DNA of 64,000 bases from Jiangella alba. Its GTDB lineage: Bacteria > Actinomycetota > Actinomycetes > Jiangellales > Jiangellaceae. The translations under genes were made by a program, and so were the position numbers. This document shows, piece after piece, positions 41,946-50,425 of the stretch. How positions within the stretch are numbered: position 1 is the stretch's first letter; every line of letters begins with the position of its first letter. The stretch spans positions 2,907,501 to 2,971,500 of the forward strand of contig NZ_FNUC01000003.1 in the NCBI RefSeq assembly GCF_900106035.1, in the 5' to 3' direction. The notes below the pieces were generated by a model. It searched no databases. It was not told where the DNA came from and saw only the letters and a program-made list of their open reading frames with translations.

Positions 41946-42803
41946 ATGAGCAGCACCGCCGACGCCGTCCGTGCCGAGCTCGACCGGCAGTATCCGCTGC
42001 CGGAGACCGCCGCCGCGGACTTCGCCCGCGACGGCTTCGCCCACCTCTCCCGGGTGCTCTCCCCCGCGGCCGTCGCGCACGTCGAGCCGGCTGTCACGTC
42101 CGAGGTGCTCCGGCTGAACACCCAGCACCTCCCGCTGGCCGAACGCGACACCTACGAGCGCGCGTTCCTGCAGGTCACCAACCTCTGGGAGCACAACGAG
42201 ACGGTCCGCGATCTGGTCTTCTCCAGGCGCCTCGCCGGCATCGCCGCGCGGCTGCTCGGCGTACACGCCGTCCGCCTGTACCACGACCAGGCGCTCTACA
42301 AGGAGCCCAGCGGCGGCATCACGCCCTGGCACGCCGACCAGTTCTACTGGCCGTTGTCCAACGACCGCGTGTGCACGATCTGGCTGCCGCTGCAGGAGAC
42401 CCCGCTCGAGATGGGGCCGCTGGCGTTCGCCCGCGGCAGCCACAACCTCTCCTACGGCCGCGACCTCCCGATCAGTGACGAGTCCGAGGCGCGGATGCAG
42501 GAGCTGCTCGCCGAGCAGCGGTTCGAGGACGTCGTCGAGCCGTACGCGCTGGGCGACGCCAGCTTCCACCGCGGGTGGACGTTCCACCACGCGGGCGCCA
42601 ACCGCGGCACCGTCCCGCGCCGCGTCATGACCGTCATCTACCTGGACGCCGACGTCCGCGTCACCGAGCCGGTGAACGACCACCAGGAGGAGGACCGCGT
42701 CTGGATGCCCGGCGTCGAGGTCGGGCGGGTGCCGGACACCCCGCGCAACCCCGTCCTGTACGACGGCACTCCTCCATCGCGGGGAGGTGCGCATGCGCAG
42801 TGA
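41946..42803 (+). CDS. Phytanoyl-CoA dioxygenase (PhyH)-family oxygenase
   Basis: A 285-residue Fe(II)/2-oxoglutarate dioxygenase-like protein. The iron facial triad is visible as H129-x-D131 in PWHADQFYW and a distal His in WTFHHAGANR, with the following Arg expected to bind 2-oxoglutarate. GAGGAG lies about 12 bases upstream of the ATG. It overlaps the next flavoprotein gene by 11 bp and is divergent from the cupin-AraC regulator. It probably hydroxylates a small molecule; the substrate is unknown. Confidence 0.88.
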   Translation: MSSTADAVRAELDRQYPLPETAAADFARDGFAHLSRVLSPAAVAHVEPAVTSEVLRLNTQHLPLAERDTYERAFLQVTNLWEHNETVRDLVFSRRLAGIAARLLGVHAVRLYHDQALYKEPSGGITPWHADQFYWPLSNDRVCTIWLPLQETPLEMGPLAFARGSHNLSYGRDLPISDESEARMQELLAEQRFEDVVEPYALGDASFHRGWTFHHAGANRGTVPRRVMTVIYLDADVRVTEPVNDHQEEDRVWMPGVEVGRVPDTPRNPVLYDGTPPSRGGAHAQ

Positions 42804-44049
42804 ACCTGCCCACGTCATCGTCGGCGCCGGCCTGGTCGGCGCTCGAGCGGCCCAGGCGCTGCGCGCGCAGGGCTGCGACGAGCGGATCGTGCTGATCGGC
42901 GACGACAACGCCGGCACGTCCGCGCGGCCCGCGCTGGCCGCCGGCGCGCAGCTCGGCATGAACGGCCGGGCGGCGGTCCGGCGGCGCGACGGGCGCTGGT
43001 TCGCCGACGGCGACATCGAGGTGCTGCTCGGCCGGCGCGTGACGGCGCTGGACCGGGTCGCCCGCTCGGTGCTGCTGGACGACGGCGACCGCGTCGACTA
43101 CACGACGCTGCTGCTGGCCACCGGCGCGGCGCCGCGACGGCTCGCGGTGCCGGGCGCCGACCTCGACGGCGTGCACCACCTGCGCTGGGTCGAGGACTCC
43201 GGCCGGCTGGCGTCGGTGCTGCAGGGCGGCGGCCGGATCGTCGTGGTCGGCGGCGGGTGGGCCGGGCTGGAGACGGCGGCCGCGGCCCGCGAGCACGGCT
43301 GCGACGTCACCGTGCTCGAGTCGCGGCCGGTGCTGCTGCAGGACGAGGTGGGGCCGGAGCTGGGTGCGTTCTTCGCCGGGCTGCACCTCAGTCACAGCGT
43401 CGACCTGCGGCTGGGCCGGTCGGCGGTCGCGTTCCGCGGCGACGGCCGGGTCACGTCCGTGCGCACCGACGACGGCGCCGAGCTGCCGGCCGACGCGGTC
43501 GTCGTCGCCCTCGGCGTCTCGCCGCGGGTGGAGCTGGCCGAACGGGCCGGCCTCAGCTGCCGCGACGGCATCCTCGTCGACGAGTCGCTGCGCACCGCCG
43601 ACCCGCACGTCTACGCCGCCGGCGACGTCGCACGTCCGGCGAGTCCCTTCTATGGCGCGCCGCTGCGGATCGAGCACTGGGCGAACGCCATGCACAGCGC
43701 GCCGGTCGCGGCGGCGGCGATGCTCGGACGGGCGACGGCCTACGACCGGCTGCCGTCGCGGTTCACCGACCAGTACGGCGTCGGCGTCCAGTTCACCGGC
43801 CGTGTCTCCGGCTACGACCAGCTCGTCCTGCACGGCGACGTCGCGGGCCCGGAGTTCCAGGCGTTCTGGCTGACCGGGCGCCGGGTGGTGGCCGCCATGC
43901 AGGTCAACCTCTGGGACGACGACCTCGCCCCGGCCGAGGAGCTGATCCGCTCGCGCCGCCCCGTCGACCCCGAACGGCCGGCGGACGCGCTGCGCCACGA
44001 CCTCAGCGACCAGCCGATGTCCGCCGTCCATCAGGACACCCTGGTGTAA
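42793..44049 (+). CDS. FAD/NAD(P)-dependent ferredoxin-reductase-like oxidoreductase
   Basis: A 418-residue flavoprotein of the rubredoxin/ferredoxin reductase type. An FAD motif (VGAGLVGARAAQAL) is at the N-terminus, a second dinucleotide motif (VVGGGWAGLETAAAA) near 150, and the C-terminal FAD contact is HVYAAGDVA. The usual PPLSK-like segment after the first motif is replaced by an Ala/Arg-rich SARPALAAGAQLGMNGRAAV, so redox-partner contacts may differ. ATG 42793 has GGGGAGG five bases away. Overlap with the PhyH gene suggests it supplies electrons to, or acts after, that oxygenase. Its stop codon lies inside the first unit of a tandem-repeat array. Confidence 0.87.
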   Translation: MRSEPAHVIVGAGLVGARAAQALRAQGCDERIVLIGDDNAGTSARPALAAGAQLGMNGRAAVRRRDGRWFADGDIEVLLGRRVTALDRVARSVLLDDGDRVDYTTLLLATGAAPRRLAVPGADLDGVHHLRWVEDSGRLASVLQGGGRIVVVGGGWAGLETAAAAREHGCDVTVLESRPVLLQDEVGPELGAFFAGLHLSHSVDLRLGRSAVAFRGDGRVTSVRTDDGAELPADAVVVALGVSPRVELAERAGLSCRDGILVDESLRTADPHVYAAGDVARPASPFYGAPLRIEHWANAMHSAPVAAAAMLGRATAYDRLPSRFTDQYGVGVQFTGRVSGYDQLVLHGDVAGPEFQAFWLTGRRVVAAMQVNLWDDDLAPAEELIRSRRPVDPERPADALRHDLSDQPMSAVHQDTLV

Positions 44050-44483
44050 CTCCCGGGCGGCCAGGTGCCGCGATCCCCACCCAGCCGAGTACTGCGACCC
44101 CCGCCCGCTTGGTGTCGTGACCCCCGCCCGGCCGGCTGCTGTAACTCCCGCCCGGCCCGGTGTTGCGACCCCGCCCAGCCGAGTGCTGCGATCCCCGCCC
44201 GCTTGGTGTCGTGACCCCGCCCGCTTGGTGTCGTGACCCCGCCCGGCCCGGTGTTGCGACCCCGCCCAGCCGGGTGCTGCGACCCACACCCGGCTAGTTG
44301 TCGTGACCCCCGCCCAGCCGGCTCCTGTAACCCCGCCCAGCCGGGTGCTGTAACTCCCGCCCGGCCGGGTGCGGCCCACCGGCCCGGTGTTGCGACTCCC
44401 GCCCAGCCGGGCGTCGCGACCCCCGCCCGGCTGGCGTTTGGGCCTCCGGCCGGCGGGGTGATGTCACGCCGGCCGGCCGGCGA
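44040..44483 (+). repeat. Tandem array of about 18-19 degenerate 22-25-bp units
   Basis: Units follow the pattern TGYYGYGACCCCCGCCCRGCYGG; several carry TGTAACTCCCGCCCGG instead. The first unit contains the end of the flavoprotein gene (CTGGTGTAACTCCCG, with its TAA stop), and later units repeat TGTAACTCCCG. The array fills the whole space up to the GNAT gene's leader. Confidence 0.8.
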
Positions 44484-44526
44484 AATGCGTTGGCCCGCAG
44501 GTTTCCGGCGACGGTATGGTCCCGGC

Positions 44527-45087
44527 ATGACGCTGCTCCGGGGCGCGCTGGTCACGCTGCGCCCCGCCGCGCCCGCCGACGTCGAGCGGTTGGTGGCCAT
44601 CCGGTCGACGCCCGAGGTACACCACCGCTGGGGCGGCGACGACCTTCCCGCCGAGCTCGCCGCCGACCTCACCGACGACGACCTCCACCTGTACGTCATC
44701 GAGGTCGGCGGCCCACCCACCAGCGGCGCGGCGACCGCCAGCCCGGCACCCCGCGGCGAGGTGGTCGGCGCCGTGCAGTGGTCGGCCGAGCAGGACCCGC
44801 AGTACCGGCACGCCGGCATCGACATCTACGTCGACCCGGCGCACCACGGCCGCGGCCTCGGCACCGACGCCGTCCGTACCCTCGCCCGCCACCTGATCCG
44901 CGACCACGGCTACCACCGCCTCGTCATCGACCCGGCGGCCGACAACGCCGTGGCCATCGCCTGCTACGCGAAAGTCGGCTTCCGGCCGGTGGGCGTGATG
45001 CGCCAGTACGAGCGCGGCCCGGACGGCACCTGGCACGACGGCCTGCTCATGGACCTCCTCGCTGCCGAGTTCGTCGACCGCCCCTGA
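44527..45087 (+). CDS. GNAT-family N-acetyltransferase
   Basis: A 186-residue acetyltransferase of the RimJ/AAC(6')-like type. The acetyl-CoA motif is HHGRGLGTDAVRTLARHL, followed by NAVAIACYAKVGFRPVGVMRQYE. The ATG at 44527 follows immediately after the repeat array; longer upstream frames translate the repeats and are rejected. Acceptor unknown. Confidence 0.9.
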   Translation: MTLLRGALVTLRPAAPADVERLVAIRSTPEVHHRWGGDDLPAELAADLTDDDLHLYVIEVGGPPTSGAATASPAPRGEVVGAVQWSAEQDPQYRHAGIDIYVDPAHHGRGLGTDAVRTLARHLIRDHGYHRLVIDPAADNAVAIACYAKVGFRPVGVMRQYERGPDGTWHDGLLMDLLAAEFVDRP

Positions 45088-45096
45088 CCGGCCGCG

Positions 45097-45759
45097 TCAC
45101 ACCGTCGCGACCAGCGCGTACCGCTCGTCGTCGACGGCGCGGCCCCACAGCTCGGGCTCGCCGGTGAGGTCCTCGACCCGCAGCTCGGCGACCAGCGGGC
45201 GCACCGCGTCGACGAGGTCGGCCGCGCGCACGCCGCCGTCCCACGGCAGTGGCTCGGCACCGTCGACGTAGGCGGTCACGGGGCCGGCCGCCGCCCACCG
45301 GCCCTCGACGAGGATGAGCGTGCCGCCTGGGCGCAGCCGGCCGGTCCAGTCGCGCAGCGCCGCGGCCGGGTCGGGCAGCGTCCACACGACGTGCCGGGCC
45401 AGCACGACGTCGAAGGCCTGGTCCCCCAGCGGCGGGCGGCCAGCGTCGCCGGTCAGGAACCGGCCCGGCAGCCCGGCCGCGGCGAGCTTCGCCTCGGCCA
45501 GCCGCACCATGGCCGGTGCGAGGTCGACCCCGGTGACCCGATGCCCCAGCTCCGCCAGCAGCAGCGACAGCGACCCCGTGCCGCACCCGGCGTCGAGCGC
45601 GTCGAGCGGGTCGCCCGGCGCGGACGGCGCCCAGGACGCCAGCCGGCGCGCCCACGCCGTGCGCGTCACCGGGTCGCGCAGCCCGTGGTCGTTCTCGGCG
45701 TCGAACTCAGCGGCGGCGGTGTTCCAGAACTCCTGGATGGGTGAGGTGTCGTGCGGCAT
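45097..45759 (-). CDS. Class I SAM-dependent methyltransferase
   Basis: A 220-residue methyltransferase with motif I LDAGCGTGSLSLLLAELG, the acidic VTGVDLAPAMV and VLARHVVWTLPDP. ATG 45759, with GGGAGCC upstream, starts MPHDTSPIQEFWNTAAAEFD, the usual beginning of this family. Convergent with the GNAT gene; only 9 bp separate the stops. Confidence 0.9.
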   Translation of the reverse strand: MPHDTSPIQEFWNTAAAEFDAENDHGLRDPVTRTAWARRLASWAPSAPGDPLDALDAGCGTGSLSLLLAELGHRVTGVDLAPAMVRLAEAKLAAAGLPGRFLTGDAGRPPLGDQAFDVVLARHVVWTLPDPAAALRDWTGRLRPGGTLILVEGRWAAAGPVTAYVDGAEPLPWDGGVRAADLVDAVRPLVAELRVEDLTGEPELWGRAVDDERYALVATV

Positions 45760-45854
45760 GGGCGGCTCCCGGTTCGTGCGTCTGGTCGGCCCATCATCGC
45801 CGCCGCCACCGACAAGGTCGGCCGGTTGACACGTCGGCCACCGCAGGCCGATAC

Positions 45855-45884
45855 TCAACCAATCGGCTTATCAACCAATCGGTT
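45855..45884. promoter_or_regulatory. Tandem operator half-sites before ArsR gene
   Basis: TCAACCAATCGG occurs at 45855-45866 and 45871-45882, spaced 16 bp. The second copy extends to AACCAATCGGTT with outer AACC/GGTT symmetry. It lies 17-46 bp before the ArsR-type ATG, as expected for autoregulation. Confidence 0.6.
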
Positions 45885-45900
45885 GCGTATCGGAGGACGG

Positions 45901-46248
45901 ATGGACGACGACGGCCTGAGCCTGGTCTTCGGCGCGCTCGCCGACCCGACCCGGCGCGCCATCCTCGCCCGGCTGGCCGAAGGGCCGGCGCCCGTCACCG
46001 AGCTCGGCCGGCCGTTCGACATCAGTGCCCAGGCGGTCTCCAAGCATCTCAAGGTGCTGGAGCGGGCCGGGCTGATCAGCCGCACCCGGCAGGGCCAGTG
46101 GCGTCCCTGCCGGCTGGAGGCCGCGCCGCTGGAGCGCGCGAGCGGCTGGATCGAGCAGTACCGCGCGGTCTGGGAAGACTCCCTGGGCCGCCTCGAGCAG
46201 GAGATCGACCGGATCCGAGGGAGGCAGGACGATGCCACGCACGACTGA
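45901..46248 (+). CDS. ArsR-family regulator (SdpR/YgaV-like)
   Basis: A 115-residue winged-helix regulator: LSLVFGALADPTRRAILARLAEG, then the recognition region ISAQAVSKHLKVLERAGLI. No metal-binding cysteines, so it belongs to the common non-metal branch that is co-encoded with SRPBCC proteins. GGAGG precedes the ATG. Overlaps the next gene by 17 bp. Confidence 0.92.
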   Translation: MDDDGLSLVFGALADPTRRAILARLAEGPAPVTELGRPFDISAQAVSKHLKVLERAGLISRTRQGQWRPCRLEAAPLERASGWIEQYRAVWEDSLGRLEQEIDRIRGRQDDATHD

Positions 46249-46720
46249 GGTGCTCTTCGAGCCAGGACGGCAGGACATCGTCGTCACCAGGGGCTTCGCC
46301 GCGCCGCCCGACGCCGTCTTCGCCGCGATGACCGACCCGGCGCTGATCCCGCGCTGGTGGGGCTCGCGCCGGTTCGACACCACCGTCGAGGAGATGGACG
46401 TGCGCCGCGGCGGCAGCTGGCGGTTCGTCACCCGGCACCGCGAGGGCCCCTCGACGCCGTACACCTTCCGCGGCGTCTACCACGACGTCGTCCCCGGCTC
46501 GCTGATCGTGTCGACGCTGCAGTTCGAGATGGGCGGGCCGGGACACCTGCAGCTCGTCACCGACACCTTCGAGCCCGACGGCGACGGCGGCACCCGCTAC
46601 CTCAACGTCGCGCTGTTCCAGTCGGTGGCCGACCGCGACGGCTGGATCCCGACAGGCATGGAGACCGGCATCCGCGAGTCGCACGACCTGCTCGACCAGC
46701 TCCTCGGGGCGACGCGATGA
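46232..46720 (+). CDS. SRPBCC (AHSA1-like) protein 1
   Basis: A 162-residue START-like protein: VVTRGFAAPPDAVFAAMTDPALIPRWWG and MDVRRGGSWRFV are typical of activator-of-Hsp90-ATPase-like proteins, a hydrophobic-ligand-binding fold. Located between the ArsR gene and a second family member, overlapping both. Confidence 0.9.
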   Translation: MPRTTEVLFEPGRQDIVVTRGFAAPPDAVFAAMTDPALIPRWWGSRRFDTTVEEMDVRRGGSWRFVTRHREGPSTPYTFRGVYHDVVPGSLIVSTLQFEMGGPGHLQLVTDTFEPDGDGGTRYLNVALFQSVADRDGWIPTGMETGIRESHDLLDQLLGATR

Positions 46721-47181
46721 TGGACCTCACCGTCACCCGCCGGTACGACGCGCCGCCCGCCCGGGTGTGGGCCGCCCTGACCGAGCCGGACCTGGTGAGG
46801 CGCTGGTGGGGCCCGGACGGTTTCACCGCACCGGTCGCGCGCATGGACGTGCGCCCGGGCGGCGTCTCGCTGGTCGCCATGCGCTCCCCCGGCGGCGTCG
46901 AGCTGTACACCACCTGGACGTACGGGGTGGTCGAGCGGCCGCACCGGCTCGAGTACGTCCTGCGCTTCTCCGACGCATCCGGCCGGCCGGTCCCGCCGTC
47001 GTCGCTCGGGCTGCCCGACGGCATCCCCGAGGCCGGCGTGCCGCACGAGCTGACACTGGAGACGTCGGACGGCGGGACGGAGCTCACCGTCACCGAGCGC
47101 GGCTACGCGGACGCCGGCGTCGTGGCCGGGTCACGGCTCGGGCTGGAGCAGACGCTGGCCAAGCTCGCCGCCGTGCTGTGA
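46717..47181 (+). CDS. SRPBCC (AHSA1-like) protein 2
   Basis: A 154-residue relative of the preceding protein (TRRYDAPPARVWAALTEPDLVRRWWG, MDVRPGGVS). ATG 46717 overlaps the preceding stop by 4 bp; an ATG one codon later is equally possible. The ArsR-SRPBCC-SRPBCC arrangement is common in actinobacteria; ligands are mostly unknown. Confidence 0.9.
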   Translation: MMDLTVTRRYDAPPARVWAALTEPDLVRRWWGPDGFTAPVARMDVRPGGVSLVAMRSPGGVELYTTWTYGVVERPHRLEYVLRFSDASGRPVPPSSLGLPDGIPEAGVPHELTLETSDGGTELTVTERGYADAGVVAGSRLGLEQTLAKLAAVL

Positions 47182-47186
47182 GCGGC

Positions 47187-47287
47187 GGGCTCTGCGCCGC
47201 AGCCGGCGCTGTCCGGGCCCGGTGAGGCGTCCGGGCTCTGCGGAGAGTCAGGCCCTGCGCCGCAGCCGGCGCCGGCGCCGTCCGGGC
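47187..47287. repeat. Partial duplication spanning a convergent gene junction
   Basis: A roughly 30-bp block, GGGCTCTGCGCCGCAGCCGG plus CGCTGTCCGGGC (47187-47218), recurs as the end of the DUF1707 gene (47249-47287), with a fragment CGTCCGGGCTCTGCGG in between. The second copy encodes that protein's Arg-rich tail and stop codon, as in the larger arrays nearby. Confidence 0.6.
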
Positions 47288-47871
47288 GCGACTGCGGTGA
47301 CCCGGCTCCACTGCAGCCGGCCGGTCACCCGGACGACAGCGCGGGCCGGGATATCGTTCCGGGCCGGTTCGAAACGCAGCTTCGAGCCGTGCTCATCCAG
47401 GTCGGTGGCCTCGACCCGGACGTCGTCCGGGACGATCAGCCGGAGCCGGCTGTGCGTGAGGTCGGCGTCGATCAGCAGCTGCGGCCCGGGCAGGACCACC
47501 TCGGTCAGGTCGAGCACCAGCGACGAGTGCACCAGCGTGACGACGAGGTGCGTCGGCACATCCCACCGACCGGAGCGCTGCATGCGGGCGTGCGTCCCGG
47601 TGATCGTGACGGGCTCACCGGCAGGCCTCGTCGCAGAAACGGGCTCGGCCGCGGCCAGGACGGCGTCGGCGCCGGGCAGGTGCACCAGCGCCGCCTCGAG
47701 ATCGCCACGGGTGCGTGCCCCCAGGACCGCGCCGAGCCGCTCGTCGATCTCCTCGAGCCCGATGCGACCGTCGCCGAGGGCCGTGCGGACGAACTCGGCG
47801 GCCCGCTCCCGGTCGGCGTCGGACACCCGTTCCAGCGCCCGCTCCTCGCGCCGTGCCACGTCGTCGCCCAT
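47248..47871 (-). CDS. DUF1707 domain protein with LiaF-like C-terminal domain
   Basis: A 207-residue protein. The N-terminal DUF1707 helix pair reads VSDADRERAAEFVRTALGDGRIGLEEIDERL (about 16-46); the rest is beta-rich and resembles the cell-wall-stress LiaF/DUF2154 domain. No membrane segment. It ends in an unusually basic tail (about nine Arg in the last eleven residues) that is the duplicated repeat sequence. Confidence 0.82.
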   Translation of the reverse strand: MGDDVARREERALERVSDADRERAAEFVRTALGDGRIGLEEIDERLGAVLGARTRGDLEAALVHLPGADAVLAAAEPVSATRPAGEPVTITGTHARMQRSGRWDVPTHLVVTLVHSSLVLDLTEVVLPGPQLLIDADLTHSRLRLIVPDDVRVEATDLDEHGSKLRFEPARNDIPARAVVRVTGRLQWSRVTAVAPGRRRRRLRRRA

Positions 47872-47915
47872 GACGCAGAACTCTACGCAGGCGGCCGCGC
47901 GCGGACCTCCGCGGC

Positions 47916-48201
47916 TCAGACGGGGAGCCGTGCCCCAGCCGGCGCCTCGGACGCCTCCCCAGTCAGACCGGGAGCCGTGCCCCAGCCGGCGCCTCGGACG
48001 CCTCCCCAGTCAGACCGGGAGCCGTGCCCCCGCCGGCGCCTCGGACACGTCCCACAGTCAGACCGGGAGCCGTGCCCCCGCCGGCGCCTCGGACACGTCC
48101 CACAGTCAGACCGGGAACCGCGCCCCCACCAGCCACTCGGACACGTCCCTCAGTCAGACCGGGAACCGCGCCCCCACCAGCGCCTCGGACACGTCCCACA
48201 G
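47916..48201 (-). repeat. Six tandem copies of the 3' end of the SDR gene (47-48 bp)
   Basis: Units begin at 47916, 47963, 48010, 48058, 48106 and 48154. The last is the true end of the SDR gene (codons [14 protein letters not shown] and TGA, plus 3 bp on the plus-strand right side). Units at 48010 and 48058 are identical; 47916 and 47963 differ by one base. Every unit keeps the TGA stop. Confidence 0.88.
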
Positions 48202-49089
48202 TCGGCGGGCGTCGTCGGGGTCGCGCAGCGGCGCCCACAGGTCCTGCCGGGCGGGCGCGCCGCCGAGGCCACCGCGTCGCCGCGGACCGTAGAACTCGCT
48301 CCCCCGCGCGCCGGGACCGGTCGCGGCCAGCAGCGCCGGCAGCGCCGCGCTCTCGACGGTGCCGGTGAGGCCGAGCCGCGACAGCACCCGGATCAGCCGG
48401 ACCGAGCTGGTGTCGCGCCGTCGCCCCATGCCGGGCTGCGCGGCGAGCAGGTTCGTCGGCGAGACCCCGGGATGGGCCAGGTTGCTGCTGATGCCCCAGC
48501 CCGCGGCCGCGCTGCGCCGGTCGAGCTCGTGCGCGAACAGGCCGACGGCGATCTTCGACTGAGCGTAGGCCTTGCGCGCGTCGTAGCCGCGTTCCCAGTC
48601 GAGGTCGTCCCAGTTGATCGCGCCGCTGCGCGCGGCGACGCTGGTCTGGTGCGTGACGCGGGCCCGACCCTGCCGCAGCAACGGCAGCAACCCCAGAGTC
48701 AGCGCGAAGTGCCCGACGTGGTTGGTGCCGAACTGCAGCTCGAACCCGTCCGCCGTCACCTGCCGGCTGGGCGGCGTCATGACACCGGCATTGTTGATCA
48801 ACAGGTTGATTGGGCGGCCCTCCTCGACGAGACGGTCAACTATGGACGTCACCGAATCCAGTGATGACAGGTCGAGGGCCCGGGTGCTGACCTTCACGCC
48901 CGGCACCCGGTCGCGAATGCGTCCGGCGGCCCGCTCCCCCTTCGCCGCGTCGCGCACCGGCATGATCACCTCCGCGCCTGCGCCGGCGAGCCGCGTCGCG
49001 ATGACCAGGCCGATGCCGTCGCTCGCGCCGGTGACGACGGCGAGCCGGCCGGACTGGTCGGGGATCGCGAGGTCGATCGTGCGCGCCAT
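48154..49089 (-). CDS. Short-chain dehydrogenase/reductase (SDR)
   Basis: A 311-residue SDR of the retinol-dehydrogenase/protochlorophyllide-reductase-like branch. Cofactor motif [17 protein letters not shown], the Ser-containing [11 protein letters not shown] and the catalytic YAQSK. ATG 49089 with AAGGAG eight bases upstream; a frame from 49149 exists but lacks a ribosome site. Divergent from an XRE/MmyB regulator, a frequent pairing in actinobacteria. Its final 16 codons are the repeat unit of the array at 47916-48201. Confidence 0.92.
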   Translation of the reverse strand: MARTIDLAIPDQSGRLAVVTGASDGIGLVIATRLAGAGAEVIMPVRDAAKGERAAGRIRDRVPGVKVSTRALDLSSLDSVTSIVDRLVEEGRPINLLINNAGVMTPPSRQVTADGFELQFGTNHVGHFALTLGLLPLLRQGRARVTHQTSVAARSGAINWDDLDWERGYDARKAYAQSKIAVGLFAHELDRRSAAAGWGISSNLAHPGVSPTNLLAAQPGMGRRRDTSSVRLIRVLSRLGLTGTVESAALPALLAATGPGARGSEFYGPRRRGGLGGAPARQDLWAPLRDPDDARRLWDVSEALVGARFPV

Positions 49090-49145
49090 GAGCAGTTCTC
49101 CTTCGTCGGTGTCCTCCTCATGCTGCGAGCCCGGCACGATCTGAG

Positions 49146-49166
49146 CCACGGCCTGACGATCCGTGG
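49146..49166. promoter_or_regulatory. Inverted repeat between SDR and XRE genes
   Basis: CCACGG (49146-49151) and CCGTGG (49161-49166) with a 9-bp spacer, in the 110-bp divergent intergenic region. Possible operator for the XRE regulator. Confidence 0.45.
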
Positions 49167-49199
49167 TTACGGCGCCGCGCAGGCGGTAGAAAAGGTCGC

Positions 49200-50087
49200 A
49201 TGCTGATCGACCGCGCCGGGCTGGCGGCGTTCCTCCGCAGCCGCCGCGAGGCGCTGCAGCCCGAGGACGTCGGTCTCCCGCGGGGACGGCGCCGCCGGAC
49301 CAGCGGACTGAGGCGCGAGGAGGTGGCCGCGCTCTGCCATCTGTCGGCCGACTACTACGCCCGGCTCGAACGGGAGCGCGGCCCGCATCCGTCCGAGCAG
49401 CTGATCGCGTCCATCGCGCAGGGCCTGCACCTGTCGCTCGACGAGCGCGACCACCTGTTCCGGCTCGCTGGGCACCACCCGCCGGTACGCGGGCCGGCCA
49501 GCGAGCACATCAGCCCCGGCCTGCTGCGCACCCTCGACCGCCTCGCCGACACCCCCGCGGAGATCATCACCGAGCTGGCCGAGACCCTGCGCCAGACGCC
49601 GCTCGGGGTCGCGCTCACCGGCGACGCCACCCGGTACACCGGGCCGGCCCGCAGCTTCGGCTACCGCTGGTTCACCGACCCCGCCGCCCGCGACCGGTAC
49701 GCACCCGGCGACCACGAGCAGCTCTCCCGGGCGTTCGCCTCCGGCCTGCGCGGCGTCGTCACGCTGCGCGGCCCCGAGTCGAGAGCGGCGCGCATCGCCG
49801 AGCGGCTGCTCGCACGCAGCGACGAGTTCCGGAGGCTCTGGGACGAGCACGAGATCGGCGTGCGCCCCAGCGAGGTCAAGCGCTTCGTGCACCCCGAGGT
49901 CGGCCTGCTGGAGCTCACCTGCCAGACGCTGCTCGACCCGGACCAGTCGCACCGTCTGCTCGTCTACACCGCCGTTCCGGGCAGCGAGAGCTACGACAAG
50001 TTACGGCTGCTCGCGGTCGTCGGCGCCCAGACGCTGGCCGCTCAGGGCGACACCCTGACGCTGCCCGCTCACGACGACGCGCCGTAA
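49200..50087 (+). CDS. XRE-family regulator with MmyB-like ligand domain
   Basis: A 295-residue regulator: XRE helix-turn-helix at about 10-75 ([31 protein letters not shown]) and the MmyB-like PAS-type domain (about 105-275). Members usually repress a divergent SDR and respond to fatty-acid-like ligands. Its 3' end (codons for [15 protein letters not shown] and the last residues before the stop) is repeated downstream. Confidence 0.9.
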   Translation: MLIDRAGLAAFLRSRREALQPEDVGLPRGRRRRTSGLRREEVAALCHLSADYYARLERERGPHPSEQLIASIAQGLHLSLDERDHLFRLAGHHPPVRGPASEHISPGLLRTLDRLADTPAEIITELAETLRQTPLGVALTGDATRYTGPARSFGYRWFTDPAARDRYAPGDHEQLSRAFASGLRGVVTLRGPESRAARIAERLLARSDEFRRLWDEHEIGVRPSEVKRFVHPEVGLLELTCQTLLDPDQSHRLLVYTAVPGSESYDKLRLLAVVGAQTLAAQGDTLTLPAHDDAP

Positions 50088-50425
50088 CGGGCGGAGAGAG
50101 CACCACAAGCTACGGCTGCACGCCGTCGTCGGCGTCCAGACGCTGCCCGCATGATGGCGTGCCGTAGCGGGCGGAGAGAGCACCACAAGCAACGGCAGCT
50201 CGCCGCCGTCGGCACCCGGACACTGCCCGCTCACAACACGCGCCGTAGCGGGCGACGAGAGCACCCCCGAGCTACTGCTGGTCGCCGCCGTCGGCACCCA
50301 GACACGGCCCGCTCACAACGACGCGCCGTAACGGGCGACGAGAACACCACAAGCCACGGCTGCTCAAGGTCGTCGGCACCCAGACGCTGCCCACTCAGGG
50401 TGGCGTGTCGTAGCGGGCGGCGAGC
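49996..50425. repeat. Five-copy tandem array joining two convergent gene ends
   Basis: Units start at about 49996, 50105, 50185, 50265 and 50349, so the period is 80-84 bp apart from the first. Each unit holds a version of ACAAGYTACGGCTGC plus CGTCGGCRCCCAGAC (from the XRE gene end) and then CGCCGTARCGGGCGRCGAG (matching the end of the WYL gene, codons LAARYDTP). The first unit is the XRE gene end; the last runs into the WYL gene end. Confidence 0.8.

Noticed and set aside
42661-44379. Long minus-strand frame rich in Gly/Ala/Arg repeats
   Set aside because: It is a shadow of the flavoprotein gene plus the 44040 array. Arg/Gly-biased composition and lack of domains argue against coding.
48024-48368. 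Open frame encoding a 16-residue repeated Pro/Arg/Thr peptide (plus strand)
   Set aside because: It is the antisense reading of the SDR 3'-end tandem array and runs into the SDR gene. It has no ribosome site, and its periodicity comes from the DNA repeat.
44040-50425. CRISPR arrays
   Set aside because: The units are contiguous or nearly so, with no unique spacers of constant length, and no cas genes are present.
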